A stretch of 64,000 bases of DNA from Isoetes taiwanensis (GCA_021234155.1 JAJEKV010000039.1:5624745-5688744), one strand, 5' to 3'. Shown: positions 1-11,590, numbered from the stretch's first letter. The notes: generated by a model not told the origin, from the sequence alone. Made by a program: numbers and translations.

Positions 1-651
1 TTTTCAGCAAGATCATCTAAGGATGAATAAATTCCTGGTTTAGAATACCATGCACAAGTTCTGGCCCATCTATGGATTCCAAAAGTCTATCATGAGACTA
101 AGCATTTGTATCTTAAGTTTAAAGCATTAGGCTCTAGATCTTACTGCAGAAAGTTTCCTGGCGGACTATATTACCCTATCTACATGACAAAGAGCACATG
201 GCGGCCTGCAACACCAGCATCCCTAGCCATGCATATGGGGCGAATCCTAAACACATGAAGTCAGTAATGTATTTGTCCAGCAAAACCATATCACTTAACT
301 CCTTGTAAAGAGGTACATCAGTTTCAAAACAATAAAGGCTAATACCTATTAGCAAATCTGGCTATGCCATATAGCAGCAAGCTCACAAAAGTAATCATAT
401 CAGGCTATGGAGTTTAAAAGAATATAATCATATCAGGCTATGGAGTTTACAGAATGCCAATTTCAGAGATAACAACGAATACCCATTTACATCAGAGCAT
501 TTTTTAATCTGTATCATTCCCCTTTTTTAAAAAAAAGAAGAAGCAATAATGCATTAATCATGAACACCCATTAATCAGGAAAAATAGCATCGTCTCTATT
601 CTTAGCCCTGTTTATGCATGAATCTTTACTCTAAAAATAAACATGAAGGAC

Positions 652-792
652 CTGGATTTGGTCGCTCCCAGACTTAGCGTCCGTCCCCATACTCATTTGC
701 TTGCCTCCATTATTTTTCCTTGAAGTTCTTTCAGGCGGAGAGTTCCCAGCACGATGTGCATTGCTTCCAAGAATGTAAACACCCTTAGGCAT
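652..792 (-). CDS. First-exon-like ORF of the MPKGVY family, copy 1
   Basis: An ATG at 792 opens a 47-codon basic, Ser/Gly/Asn-rich ORF beginning MPKGVY. It ends in a CAG codon followed at once by GT, in phase 0. The exon at 18289-18125 also begins MPKGVY, ends with CAG|GT and is in phase 0, so the two look like first exons of paralogous genes. A second exon for this copy would lie left of the window. No function is recognised. It could be a dead fragment, since no downstream exon is visible. Confidence 0.4.
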
Positions 793-1772
793 TTCGTCTC
801 TCCAACAGTAGAATCGGCACTGAAGAAACAGAGAGTCTGCACTAGAATCGGCACTGAAGAAACAGAGAGTCTGCACTAAAGTAGCCCCTCAGATAATTGG
901 TAGACCCTAATATCCACATTTTCGTCCATATCTTCATTTCTAGGGTATGCATCAATGCATTCAATGCCACCGTCATCCCTTTTATTATTTTCGGTGCCAA
1001 GGCAAAAATATATACTAGCATCTTTGAGCCATATTTTCCAAACCTCTTATGGCCCGTAAATAAAAGGCCACTTCTACACCTTAAAAGGAATTTGGTCTAT
1101 TAGAAGGTAACTTGCCATGCAAATCCCACTTGCAAGTTCCACCACATGTCTAGCATGCATAAAGTAAACTAAAGGTGCATGCATGCCACTAAAATCTAAT
1201 TCCTTATGAATTTTGTCAGTATCGTCCTTTTGATGGTAATAAAAAACTTCACTTGTCTCATCATAATTAGATAGTACCATACCTATAGCCATTGCAATGG
1301 TCAATTCTTCACTATTAGTGCATCTTCGTAAGCAGTTGAAAACATACAATCAAATGTCCCCCAAAGTCGCTTTCAAAGGACCATTCACACTTTTAAGTGC
1401 ATAGCCAAGTGTGGCAATTTCAAATGTCCCTTAAACACATTACATTTTTCTTTTCCAAGGACCCAACACATATTTATGTGTATAGTCCTTTAGGCCAAAG
1501 CCTTATTTGTCACGAGGTACATACAACCACTATTTTCATAAAGACCATATGTGGCCCATATGCATGGTCTCATAGTTCACATCGTCCACTTTCTACCATA
1601 AGTTCCATAATTATATCTCAAAGGTTCACACCCATTGTATCTTTGTAGCCAATGTTTGGATGTACCATAAATCTGGCATTACCCTCTTGAAAACATGCCA
1701 ACCCCGGCTTACCATAGGCCAATTAGTCTCCTGTTATTTTGGCTGTCCCAATTATTTCAGAAAAATTGTTAT

Positions 1773-1805
1773 TTCTTCTTCTTCTTCTTCTTCTTCTTCT
1801 TCTTC
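1773..1805. repeat. (TTC)11 microsatellite
   Basis: Eleven uninterrupted TTC units. The left flank is shared with 5224, but the right flank differs from that copy. The tract marks the end of the direct repeat. Confidence 0.97.
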
Positions 1806-1980
1806 GCCCACAACCCTCCCTCGGGAAGTAAGGCACTTCTTCTCATGGAATATAAGGAGTAGGACCCCCCTTCCATGGGAAGAAGGGCCCTACTACCTTA
1901 CTGCCAAGAATAATAATTTTTAGACTGCTTTATTTCAATATATTTCCATGAAATTTTTGCTGTAGCACAAAAGGCCACTC

Positions 1981-2110
1981 CAAGTATATTTTGTGGCAGG
2001 ACTAGGCTTAGTAGGCCAATCCAAGTATATTTTGAAGTAGGATAAGGCACATTGGGCCAACATCCATGTATTTTGATGTAGGATAAGGCACATTGGGCCA
2101 ACATCCATAG
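1981..2110. repeat. Three degenerate tandem units of about 41-44 bp
   Basis: Units at about 1981, 2023 and 2067 share a core in which a TATTTTG-like start leads into GTAGGATAAGGCACATTGGG and CCAACATCC. The last two are nearly identical and the first is more diverged. The flanking stretch 1806-2330 has no recognisable gene. Confidence 0.75.
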
Positions 2111-2330
2111 TATTCAAAGAAGAGAACTAAAGGCATAATATGCCACCCACCACAATGTGGTAGTTCTCATTTCAGCCAAAAGGCATAATATTCATGCTAA
2201 CTTGATCTGCATAAGAGATGCACTTGTTAGTAATCACAATCCTATAAAGGCATAGTGATCCATATAGATAAACAACCATGTAAAGTGTAGCTGTGCTAGT
2301 TAGAAGACTCTAACTAATGGAAGTCACATT

Positions 2331-3115
2331 TTCTTCTTATTTACATTTACATCTAGACTTACACTATAAATGCATAAATACAAACTTACAGTTCCGTTCA
2401 AGATGTAAACTTTTCCCATATATCCATCAAGGGTAAAACCCAAGCCACAGCAATAAGGTAACCTTTACATGGATGGAGAAATAAATATATGTAGCAGAAT
2501 TCTAACTTTAGTCATATTGTTTGCCATTGAATGTAATCGATCTAAGGTGAACATATGCAACATAAACCTTGAATGTAGACTAATTTCAGTTGTATAAAGT
2601 CAAATATGAGTAAATTTTATATATCATATCCAAGTACAAGATGTAAGCATATTTATAACAGATCAAAAAGTAGAATTAAGATGATAAACTTGTACAGTAT
2701 TTCCATAAAGATAGAAATTCAGATTGTATTCATATAAGCATATATTATGTACTTTCAACAATGTAGAAATTCAGAATTAATCAACTACGCATGTACTTCT
2801 GTCTTTTGATAAAACCTTCTCTTTTTCAGATACTACGCTTCCATTATATGCTATTTCTGACTATGTTCTTTATCCATATCAGAAATAAGGTAGATCTCAC
2901 CCAATTTTGGCTGGAAATCAGCATTTGTTGAGCTTGATTTCATTGTAAAATCTTCTATTTTGGTTGCCTTCATGCTGCAACCATGTAACTTTGAAAAGAC
3001 AGGAGATAGAGTCTCGGTTACCTGCACCCAAACAGACCAATATTAGCATAAAAATGGTAATAAGGAAAGGGGCGTCAGGTAAGCAATGAGACACTACGGC
3101 TCTTCGCCCTTCACC
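2331..3115 (-). mobile_element. GAA-tailed structured element, copy A
   Basis: Read on the minus strand, this copy has a conserved 5' module (3115-3015), then a hairpin module (2450-2419), then a short GAA tail (2336-2331). The 5' module contains a TTTGGGTGCAG|GTAACC segment that resembles a 3' splice site, and a GC-rich hairpin closed by GGGGCG/CGCCC. The same order occurs at 17347-16877 and 19760-18953, and a truncated version at 24073-23713. The simple-repeat tail resembles that of some non-LTR retroposons. No coding capacity was recognised. Confidence 0.55.
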
Positions 3116-3451
3116 TATTCTTTCCAATGTAGAATAGTTTAGAATAAGCAAAATGAGCTCACAAACTTATAACAAGAACGAAAGAATATTTACTCCATTT
3201 ATACGATATTATTGCTGCTTACATCAGCAATATCGCATGCCAGATCAGACGAAAATGCAACATACAAGAGCATTAGTGTCCGGCACAACACATCAATTGT
3301 GTTTTCTTAAGTTAATCTGATATTTGTATGAAAGACTATCTAAGCTTATCCTCATGCCTTTCATTCTATGTCCTGCAAGCATAAATTTCAACAATGACAT
3401 CATCTTAAAGCAGAGAACAAGCCCAAATAAGATTTAAAGACAAGTACTATT

Positions 3452-5277
3452 TTTTCAGCAAGATCATCTAAGGATGAATAAATTCCTGGTTTAGAATACC
3501 ATGCACAAGTTCTGGCCCATCTATGGATTCCAAAAGTCTATCATGAGACTAAGCATTTGTATCTTAAGTTTAAAGCATTAGGCTCTAGATCTTACTGCAG
3601 AAAGTTTCCTGGCGGACTATATTACCCTATCTACATGACAAAGAGCACATGGCGGCCTGCAACACCAGCATCCCTAGCCATGCATATGGGGCGAATCCTA
3701 AACACATGAAGTCAGTAATGTATTTGTCCAGCAAAACCATATCACTTAACTCCTTGTAAAGAGGTACATCAGTTTCAAAACAATAAAGGCTAATACCTAT
3801 TAGCAAATCTGGCTATGCCATATAGCAGCAAGCTCACAAAAGTAATCATATCAGGCTATGGAGTTTAAAAGAATATAATCATATCAGGCTATGGAGTTTA
3901 CAGAATGCCAATTTCAGAGATAACAACGAATACCCATTTACATCAGAGCATTTTTTAATCTGTATCATTCCCCCTTTTTTAAAAAAAAGAAGAAGCAATA
4001 ATGCATTAATCATGAACACCCATTAATCAGGAAAAATAGCATCGTCTCTATTCTTAGCCCTGTTTATGCATGAATCTTTACTCTAAAAATAAACATGAAG
4101 GACCTGGATTTGGTCGCTCCCAGACTTAGCGTCCGTCCCCATACTCATTTGCTTGCCTCCATTATTTTTCCTTGAAGTTCTTTCAGGCGGAGAGTTCCCA
4201 GCACGATGTGCATTGCTTCCAAGAATGTAAACACCCTTAGGCATTTCGTCTCTCCAACAGTAGAATCGGCACTGAAGAAACAGAGAGTCTGCACTAGAAT
4301 CGGCACGAAGAAACAGAGAGTCTGCACTAAAGTAGCCGCTCAGATAATTGGTAGACCCTAATATCCACATTTTCGTCCATATCTTCATTTCTAGGGTATG
4401 CATCAATGCATTCAATGCCACCGTCATCCCTTTTATTATTTTCGGTGCCAAGGCAAAAATATATACTAGCATCTTTGAGCCATATTTTCCAAACCTCTTA
4501 TGGCCCGTAAATAAAAGGCCACTTCTACACCTTAAAAGGAATTTGGTCTATTAGAAGGTAACTTGCCATGCAAATCCCACTTGCAAGTTCCACCACATGT
4601 CTAGCATGCATAAAGTAAACTAAAGGTGCATGCATGCCACTAAAATCTAATTCCTTATGAATTTTGTCAGTATCGTCCTTTTGATGGTAATAAAAAACTT
4701 CACTTGTCTCATCATAATTAGATAGTACCATACCTATAGCCCTTGCAATGGTCAATTCTTCACTATTAGTGCATCTTCGTAAGCAGTTGAAAACATACAA
4801 TCAAATGTCCCCCAAAGTCGCTTTCAAAGGACCATTCACACTTTTAAGTGCATAGCCAAGTGTGGCAATTTCAAATGTCCCTTAAACACATTACATTTTT
4901 CTTTTCCAAGGACCCAACACATATTTATGTGTATAGTCCTTTAGGCCAAAGCCTTATTTGTCACGAGGTACATACAACCACTATTTTCATAAAGACCATA
5001 TGTGGCCCATATGCATGGTCTCATAGTTCACATCGTCCACTTTCTACCATAAGTTCCATAATTATATCTCAAAGGTTCACACCCATTGTATCTTTGTAGC
5101 CAATGTTTGGATGTACCATAAATCTGGCATTACCCTCTTGAAAACATGCCAACCCCGGCTTACCATAGGCCAATTAGTCTCCTGTTATTTTGGCTGTCCC
5201 AATTATTTCAGAAAAATTGTTATTTCTTCTTCTTCTTCTTCTTCTTCTTCTTCTTCTTCTTCTTCTTCTTCTTCTTC
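3452..5277. repeat. Direct repeat, copy 2
   Basis: Near-identical copy of 1-1805, offset by 3451-3452 bases. It ends in an 18-unit TTC tract rather than the 11 units of copy 1. The very low divergence points to a recent duplication or to an assembly duplication. The 1.65 kb between the copies (1806-3451) is not repeated within the window. Confidence 0.95.
4104..4244 (-). CDS. First-exon-like ORF of the MPKGVY family, copy 2
   Basis: Duplicate of the ORF at 792-652, lying within the second direct-repeat copy. It has the same 47 codons and the same phase-0 CAG|GT end. A one-base deletion near 4306 alters only the region upstream of the ATG. No second exon was found downstream on the minus strand before 3452, so this copy is probably a duplicated orphan exon. 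Confidence 0.35.
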
Positions 5278-5353
5278 GTACACGTTCTTATCCAGACTAC
5301 AGTCACATTTAAGCACATAAGTACATTAAAAGAACCTCGTTCAAGGCAAGAGC
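5224..5353 (-). mobile_element. GAA-tailed element, 5'-truncated copy E
   Basis: An 18-unit TTC tract (5224-5277) is followed by 76 bases that match the 3' part of copy C (19127-19202) with one mismatch. The similarity stops abruptly after CAAGAGC, before the hairpin module. A short copy that keeps only the tail end is the pattern expected of 5'-truncated reverse transcription, although recombination through the tract would look similar. Confidence 0.55.
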
Positions 5354-5713
5354 GGTGAAGACATTGCATATGAAAATCGATGTAACCAGCATATGAGATA
5401 CACATTTTGCAACATCATTTCCTCATTCATAATAGTGGAAGTAGTACAATCAATCTGTGAAGATATTGCATGCATTATGAGCATGTTAAAAACGGTACAG
5501 AACAGTAAATGAAAACAGTACAATCATGAAAAGAGTATCCATCTAGAAATCTTATGGACCCGAAATAAATTCCAATCTTTCCGTTTAGAGTATCCGTGCT
5601 GCTTTTATTCAACATAAAGGGTACAGTGGACCCATTTATGTATACTGCAATCAGCAGATCACCATGGATTAGTACAGTGGACTAGTTCCAGGGTAAATTA
5701 AAAAGACTTACCT
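5354..5713. other. AT-rich stretch without a recognised gene
   Basis: No convincing coding signal on either strand. On the minus strand it would form the sequence just downstream of the stop codon of the interrupted gene. It begins with a strong donor-like AAAG|GTAAGTC immediately after that stop. Confidence 0.6.
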
Positions 5714-5921
5714 TTAGTAGATAAGTCGAGTCTTTTTGAGATCGCTAGTTATTTTGATGCCATCTGGTTTTCCCTGTTTTGAAACAGAAGCTTCACCTGG
5801 TGTACAACTAACTATAGCATCTGAATTATCAGTAATACTGATGATATTTTTTGAGCTGGATTCAGAACCAACTCTAGTCACTCTTGGCGGAAAATAAGAT
5901 TCATTGCTTCCACTCGGGCGT
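5714..5921 (-). pseudogene. 3' part of the gene split by the Ty3/gypsy element
   Basis: These bases continue the reading frame that is cut at 15474. Counting one copy of the GGCGT target duplication, the coding length on the two sides (1291 + 203 bases) is an exact multiple of three, so the frame runs on without a stop to TAA at 5716-5714. The piece encodes a Ser/Lys-rich hydrophilic tail of about 67 residues. Directly after the stop is AAAG|GTAAGTC, a near-perfect splice donor, so the transcript may have had an intron in its 3' UTR or a further alternative exon. With the retrotransposon present the upstream part ends at a TGA supplied by the LTR. Confidence 0.7.
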
Positions 5922-7632
5922 TGTGACGTTCCAGCACAGTATACGCTCCCAGGACGTATATTGTACAGCCACGTCACGCGTACACGCCACCCCGATTGAC
6001 GTGTACGCCAACGTATAGCCAAGTGGGTAGCCCCTAGGGGGCAACTTGCTAAGAATGTGCATTAGTATTAATGTGCACATTTTCCAATGTACACATTAAT
6101 GTGGGCACACATTTCCATGTGGCCACTTGATGCCAAGTGGGCCATACCCATAGGGGCAATTAATGTGCACCTTTTCCAATGTACACATTCATTAATGTGC
6201 ACACATTTCCATGTGAGCACATTTGGGTGCACACATTTCCATGTGGGCACATTTGGCCACCTAGCCCTTAAAGGCAAGTGGGCCCATTTCCAATTATCCC
6301 ACATGCCAAAAGGGGATAATTGGAAACCCTAGCCAACCCCCTTGTCTATATAGGGTAGGAAACCCTAACTAGCCCAATTTTCGATTTTAGGGCTTTAGAA
6401 CTCTGTTTTGGCTGCCTCAACAGCCAAAACCGCATCCCAGACTCTGCCTGGGAGAATTGCATCCTTAGTTCCTCTAGATTCGCGCGTCTCAACAGGATGG
6501 TCGAGCTCAGGTCAGGAGGAGCCCCTCAAGGATCAGGTATTTGGCCAATTAGATAGTCTAAACCCTATTTTAGTCATTGAATCAGTAGGTTTAGCCTATT
6601 AGATTGCCCATAGCAGCCCTCTAGAACTCTAGATAGCAGATTCTAACTAAAGAACCTAACTCTATGATATAGATTAGATCTTGTTCTTTAGTTCTTCTGT
6701 GATGTATATGGATGATGTATCTCTGTGAACTCCTTGTATTGGGAAGGGGGGTAGAGACCTAAAGCTTTGTAGTTGATGCTCCTAGAGTAGCCTCTCTAGC
6801 ACACTGTAGATGCGGCCTGTGCACAAGAGCCACACCTGGTTGTGGGTGAAGGGGGCGGACCGGGCTTATAAGGAGGTTCATGTTCTGACTCTTGAACGAC
6901 CCCTATGGTGTGTTAGTACTGCCGGGGGTCACTGTGACTAGGTCTAATGGCTTGCCACTGCGTGTGGGCAAGGCATGGGCTCGACACTCGTGAGGTGGTG
7001 AATATGACCTTCCATTGAGTTCAAGTCGAATACGGGCAGTGGCCCTCTAGTCACCTTGAGTCAGCATTGTAGATCTCTGGAGGGAGAGATCCCTACCTGC
7101 CCCATCGGAACTGGGGAGATGTAACCCAGGATATAGCCCCCTCGGCTATGCATCCGGCGGGCTACAGTCAGGTCCCAACACTTTTCAGCCTACTCTGCAA
7201 AGTGTGCACAGGAGGGGCGGATGGAGTGGACAACCCTATGCCATGTTCTTATGCCAGCCAAATCCATTGCCATGAATTCTGTCTGCAATGAACTCTGGAG
7301 ACCCAAGCCGTCAGTCATCCCTTTGAGTCTGAGCCTTGGGTAGGATTCCCTATGTGATGTGCTGATCTTTGTCTATGCAGATATGTGGAGGACCATCCTT
7401 CGTGATGGTCATATGATGTTGATGTATGTGCTACTGACATGTATGTTTTGCGCAGCATGACTAGGTAGGCCCTGAGGGAGACGGGGTGCAATGACCCTTC
7501 CACTCTTCCCACTGGAACCCGTCACGGTTGCAGTGTCATGTGGAGGGCCCTGTATTAGCATGGAGCTGGTATGGGGGATGAACTCCTGTTTGTATACGGT
7601 GAGGGCACCGTATACGAGTAGGGGACGTCACA
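5922..7632 (+). repeat. 5' LTR
   Basis: 1711 bp, beginning TGTGACGTTCC and ending GGGGACGTCACA. It matches 13764-15473 throughout, with scattered substitutions and small indels concentrated at about 7040-7300. It holds the CACATTTCCATGTG-type minisatellite and a block at about 7186-7258 that is conserved in two other, diverged LTRs in the window (about 26430-26500 and 56080-56140). Confidence 0.96.
6055..6255. repeat. Self-complementary minisatellite in the LTR
   Basis: Repeated units such as CACATTTCCATGTG, themselves short inverted repeats (CACAT/ATGTG), are spaced irregularly and mixed with AATGTGCAC and AATGTACAC variants. The repeat is so symmetrical that both strands read as open frames. 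Those ORFs are probably artefacts. The same array is in the 3' LTR at about 13905-14100. Confidence 0.85.
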
Positions 7633-8400
7633 GTGGTATCAGAGCTATGTTCTTGGAGACCAAGAGCAAAGCACTGGCCATGTTCCCAGTAGCACTAACT
7701 TGATAGGATCCTCAAACCTCGAAAAATGAGAAAATTTTTTCTCATTTTTGTAGTTCATGCTAAGCTAGTAACAGTTAAAATGAATAGAAACGTAAAAAGA
7801 CTGTAATTTACAACTTTTTTTTGGTGTCAAAGCTGAATGTCTCGCACGTTGCGCCCAGCCCGATTTCTAGAATGTAGAAATCTGTCCTGGCGCGACGTGT
7901 GAGACCACCCTACTTTTTGGATGTTGGCTCATCAATTTTTAGTCTTTTTACGTTTCTATTCATTTTAACTGTTACTAGCTTAGCATGAACTACAAAAATG
8001 AGTTCGAGGTTTGAGGATCCTATCAAGTTAGTGCTACTGGGAACATGGCCAGTGCTTTGCTCTTGGTCTCCAAGAACATAGCTCGATACCACCGCGGACG
8101 CCTCTCACTCGTGATATCGGTGTCCTCACCGTATACAAACAGTGAGTTCATCCCCATACCAGCTCCATGCTAATACAGGGCCCTCCATTATGACACCGCA
8201 ACCGCGGACGGGTTCAAAGGGGAAGAGTGGAAGGGTCATTGCACCCGCCTCCCTCGAGGGCCTACCTAGAATGGAAGGCGTAAACATACATGTCAAGAGC
8301 ACATACATCAACATCATATGACCATCACGGCGATGGTCCTCCACATATCCGCATAGACAAAGATCAAGACATCACATAGGGAATCCTACCCAAGGCTTCC
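7328..8400. repeat. About 1.07 kb imperfect palindrome at LTR end, primer site and leader
   Basis: The last 300 bases of the 5' LTR, the primer site and the leader (7328-7801) are followed, after a spacer that is itself an inverted repeat, by their reverse complement (about 7938-8400). The centre lies at about 7872 within GATTTCTA/TAGAAATC, nested inside GTCTCGCACGTTGCGCC-type arms. The right arm includes an inverted LTR end and an inverted primer-binding site (about 8083-8095). Transcripts through it would fold into a very long hairpin. Confidence 0.9.
7634..7645 (+). promoter_or_regulatory. Primer-binding site, initiator tRNA-Met type
   Basis: TGGTATCAGAGC lies one base after the 5' LTR. 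It is the usual plant retrotransposon complement to the 3' end of the initiator methionine tRNA, used to prime minus-strand DNA synthesis. Confidence 0.95.
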
Positions 8401-8401
8401 G

Positions 8402-9664
8402 ACCACCGAGGAAGAGGAAGAACAGCTCGTGAACCAAACAGGATGGAAGGCAGAGGAACACCCCGTGAGGGACGATAAAGAGATACCGTGGCCTCACTAC
8501 CGTAAGAAAGTAGATTCCGCGACCGGGCAATGTATGGAAGGCCCGGAATCGAACAGTTCTCGTGGGGAGAACAGTCGGGGATTGGAAGCAGAGGCATGGT
8601 CGGACGAGATGAGCGAGTACGGAAATGCTTATGGCATGAAGGATAAGGACAAAGGCAAGAGTTGCAACAGCCAACTTGAAAGGAGCCGCCGGATTTGGTG
8701 GAAGGGTTATGCAAAGGCACACGGCTTAGGGTTGTGGATGCTTGTAAGTTCGTAAAGTTTGCTAAAGCCTTCAAAGCGCCATTACGCTCCAAGGAACATA
8801 AGTCCAAAGATGATGCAGTAGTTTTACAAAAGGTTAAAAGAAGGCAACAAATCGGTTCGTAAATATACGAGAGGAATTCATGAGGCTAAGGTCAGTATGT
8901 GCCGGGTTGGGAGAGAAGCATGCCAGAAAGCTATATTGAAGGGCTGAATGAGGAGATCCGCAAGCTTGTGAGGGCAATAAACCCTAGGACAAGAGATAAG
9001 CGGAATCCAAGGCTATAAGCTTGCGAGGGGGTCAGGACCCTAATAGCGGGCACAAGCAAAGCAAAGTACTTCGGTGAGAAAGGCAAGGCGACAGGAAGCT
9101 ATAGCCCTAGGGCAGCTAAAGTCCAGTCCGGCTAGAGCCCCATATGGTGGGGAACCAGGGAAGCAAGGGGAGAAGAAGCAGGTGTCCTTCAAGGACAAGC
9201 AGGAGAGGTCAAACTACTCCAAAGCAGTGCAATCCTTTTTGCAAGCGATGCCCAAGGAAAAGAGGCAGGAGTGCATAGAAAAGCAGCTGTGCTTCAGGTG
9301 CTTCCAGCCGGGCCATAGGACAGCAAACTGCCCCTACGTCATGAGTGCAGCTCTAGCGGAGTTGGGAGATTGGGACGCCCTGTCGGACGACGACGGCGAA
9401 GAGGCCCGCGACTACATTCAGGGTGAGTGTCACATCTTTGCCGCAATAGATACAGAGCAAGCAGAGAGCCAGTATAAGGTAATTTCCACGCGAGGAAAGG
9501 CTAAAGCTAAGTCCTTCATAGTCTTGATAGACTTCGAAGTAGCCATAACTTTGCATCCCCGAGAATGGTTCGGGATGTTGAAGTTGAAGCCGCTAAAGTC
9601 AAAGCCAAGACCCGTTGTTTTAGCAAGTGGTGCAAGAGGCGGGACGGGCGGGCAAGAGAATTAA
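8402..9664 (+). pseudogene. gag region with CCHC zinc knuckle, frame-broken
   Basis: Gag encodes the structural protein that packages element RNA. The clearest part is the 9074-9664 frame, with a CFRCFQPGHRTANC zinc knuckle (CX2CX4HX4C) near 9291-9332 preceded by a basic, Lys/Gln-rich stretch. Upstream, the 8402-8755 frame and a short gag-like segment at about 8935-8980 lie in other frames, so the N-terminal part is disrupted. The right arm of the palindrome directly abuts it, and the usual gag start is not identifiable. Confidence 0.75.
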
Positions 9665-10007
9665 CTTCGACATCGACTTGCCAGGGATTAATATCCAGAT
9701 GGGAGCAGAAGTAATGGGCATTGGAAAGTATGACTTGATCATAGGAATGGAGTACCTTGGGCCAGCAGGGGCCATTATCGACTGTGGAAAGCGGAAGGTG
9801 ACCTTCCCAACGCCCGACGGCAAGATCATTGAGATAACAGGTAAGGAAGTTGTTCCCATCATGCAGTGCATGTCTTCTAAACTACCGTTCAAGTGCATCA
9901 AGAGTAAGCAAGTGGCATACATCTTCAAGCTTGAGATTAGTGAGCCGAATCGGAAGGAAGTAAAGAAGACAACGCTCAGCAAGTTGCCGGGCAAGTATCT
10001 CGACTAA
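9485..10007 (+). pseudogene. Retropepsin-like aspartic protease, degenerate
   Basis: Two overlapping frames cover the domain. The active-site region at about 9520-9545 reads LIDFE where the family has a D-S/T-G triad, so the catalytic motif is lost or frame-disturbed. The flap and C-terminal part (9627-10007) keeps a family-like LIIGMEYL motif. A frameshift near 9620-9640 separates the halves. Function: cleavage of the gag-pol polyprotein, which this copy probably cannot do. Confidence 0.75.
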
Positions 10008-10179
10008 TCACGGAGTTCCATGATCTCTTTCCGAGATGAGATCAAGCAGCTCCCCTCCTTATAGGGGAGTCGAAAAGAGATAGCACTCGAACCAGAACAA
10101 AGCCAACAAGCAAGGCTCCATATAGAATGACAACGCAGGAGTTTGCCTGAGTGAAGAAGCGATTCTGCGGAGCTGCTCG

Positions 10180-10847
10180 ACCTAGGTTTCATTAGACCTA
10201 GTGTCTCGCCGTTTGGAGCACCCATTCTTTTTGTCAAGAAGAAGGATGGATCTTTGAGGATGTGCATAGACTATAGACAGTTGAATAAGCACACCATTAA
10301 GAACAAGTATGCGCTCCCAAGATCAGACGACTTGATGGATCAGCTCCAAGGTGCAAAGATCTTCTCCAAAATCGACTTAAGGTCAGGTTATCATCAGATC
10401 AGGATAAAGGAAGAAGACATCCATAAGACCGCCTTCAGAACGCGGTATGGGCATTATGAGTTCCGCGAATGCCTTCGGCTTATCAAATGCCCCGCAACGT
10501 TCATGAGACTCATGAACGATATCTTCAGGGAGTTCCTGGACACCTTTGTGATTGTTTTCTTTGACGACATTTTGGTGTATAGCAGATCCCTTGAAGAGCA
10601 CGTACAACACTTGAGAAGGGTGCTAGAAAAGTTGAAGAGGCACCAGTTGTACGCCAAGTTGTCGAAGTGCCACTTCGCAACAGAAAAGGTGGAGTATCTA
10701 GGTCATGTGATCTCAGCAGAAGGCATCTCAACGCACCCGCCAAGATTGAAGCCGCCATTGCTGGCCGCAACCGGAAGAATGTGCATGAAGTCGAAGTTTC
10801 CTCGGCCTAGCGTGGTACTACAGAAGTTCGGTGAAGAACTTTGCTAA
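10180..10847 (+). pseudogene. Ty3/gypsy reverse transcriptase domain
   Basis: The frame reads through the fingers motif ([18 protein letters not shown]), the palm motif [11 protein letters not shown] and the catalytic FFDDILVYS (the YxDD box of the gypsy type, near 10560-10585), followed by the YLGHVIS thumb motif. The start is not an ATG of its own, since the domain belongs to a polyprotein. The frame degrades after about 10725 and is lost before RNase H begins at 10889. Confidence 0.93.
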
Positions 10848-10888
10848 GATAGCAGCCCCTGCTAACGCACTGACGAGGGGCGTAAAAG

Positions 10889-11575
10889 GTGAAAGATTGG
10901 GTAGAGCATTGGCACAAGAAAGCCCAAAAGGGGTTTGAATTGTTGAAGGAAGCTTTAACAACAGCCCCAGTCTTAACCCTGCCGGACCTGGAGAAAGATA
11001 AGCTAGTAGCAACAGATGCGAGTAAGATAGCTACAGGTGCAGTGCTCATGCAAGAAGAGCGTGTGGTAGCGTATGATTCCAGGAAGATGAACGACGCCGA
11101 GACGCGCTACCCAACGACGCATCGAGTTGGTCGGGCGGTTGTCAGGGCATTAAGAATATGGAGGCATTACCTCTTGGGAAGGAAGTTCCAATTGGATACC
11201 GACCATCAGAGCCTCCAATATGTATTCACGCAACCACACGTAAATCTGAGGCAGCGGAGATGGATGGAGTTCCTCGAAGAATATGACTTTGATATAGTCT
11301 ACAAGCCGGGGAAGCTCAATGTGGTAGCAGATGCGCTTTCAAGGCATCCCCTGACAACTAGAGTGCATTGCAATGCAACTTCGACGCTCTCCAGCGACTT
11401 TGGTAAGAGGATTGAAGAGTCCTTGCCAACGGACGTGGATTTCAAGGAGGTATGGGCAAGCCTTTCTAAGGAGGCTAGAACAGATAAAGAGCGGGAGGCC
11501 TTCAAGCATTATAAGAAGGAAGGCAACCTGTTATACCATAAGAACAAGCAGCGCGCACTAATCATCGAGGTGTAA
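10889..11575 (+). pseudogene. Ty3/gypsy RNase H domain
   Basis: It carries the family's typical TDASKIATGAVLMQ opening, the DTDHQSLQY motif and the KPGKLNVVADALSRHP ending, in a frame open for 228 codons. RNase H removes the RNA strand during reverse transcription. It is offset in frame from both the RT upstream and the integrase downstream, and a TAA at 11573 closes it. Confidence 0.92.
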
Positions 11576-11590
11576 GAAAGTTGATCCTCC

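Larger units (their letters stand above)
1..1805. repeat. Direct repeat, copy 1 (left end cut by the window)
   Basis: The first 1.8 kb recurs almost unchanged at 3452-5277, with only a handful of single-base differences (for example in the run of Cs and Ts near 513 and in the short tandem near 840). The match ends exactly in the TTC tract at 1773-1805. Beyond the tract the two copies continue with unrelated sequence. Inside the copy are two short tandem duplications, about 32 bp near 393-448 and 34 bp near 811-878. Confidence 0.95.

Noticed and set aside
897-1349. Short ORFs duplicated in both direct-repeat copies (897-1103, 1074-1349 and equivalents)
   Set aside because: They are preserved only because the duplication is recent. 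Within the window there is no independent evidence of constraint and no recognisable domain.
6068-6332. Overlapping ORFs on both strands in the LTR (and in the 3' LTR at 13909-14173)
   Set aside because: They arise from the self-complementary minisatellite. Both strands give nearly the same repetitive peptide.
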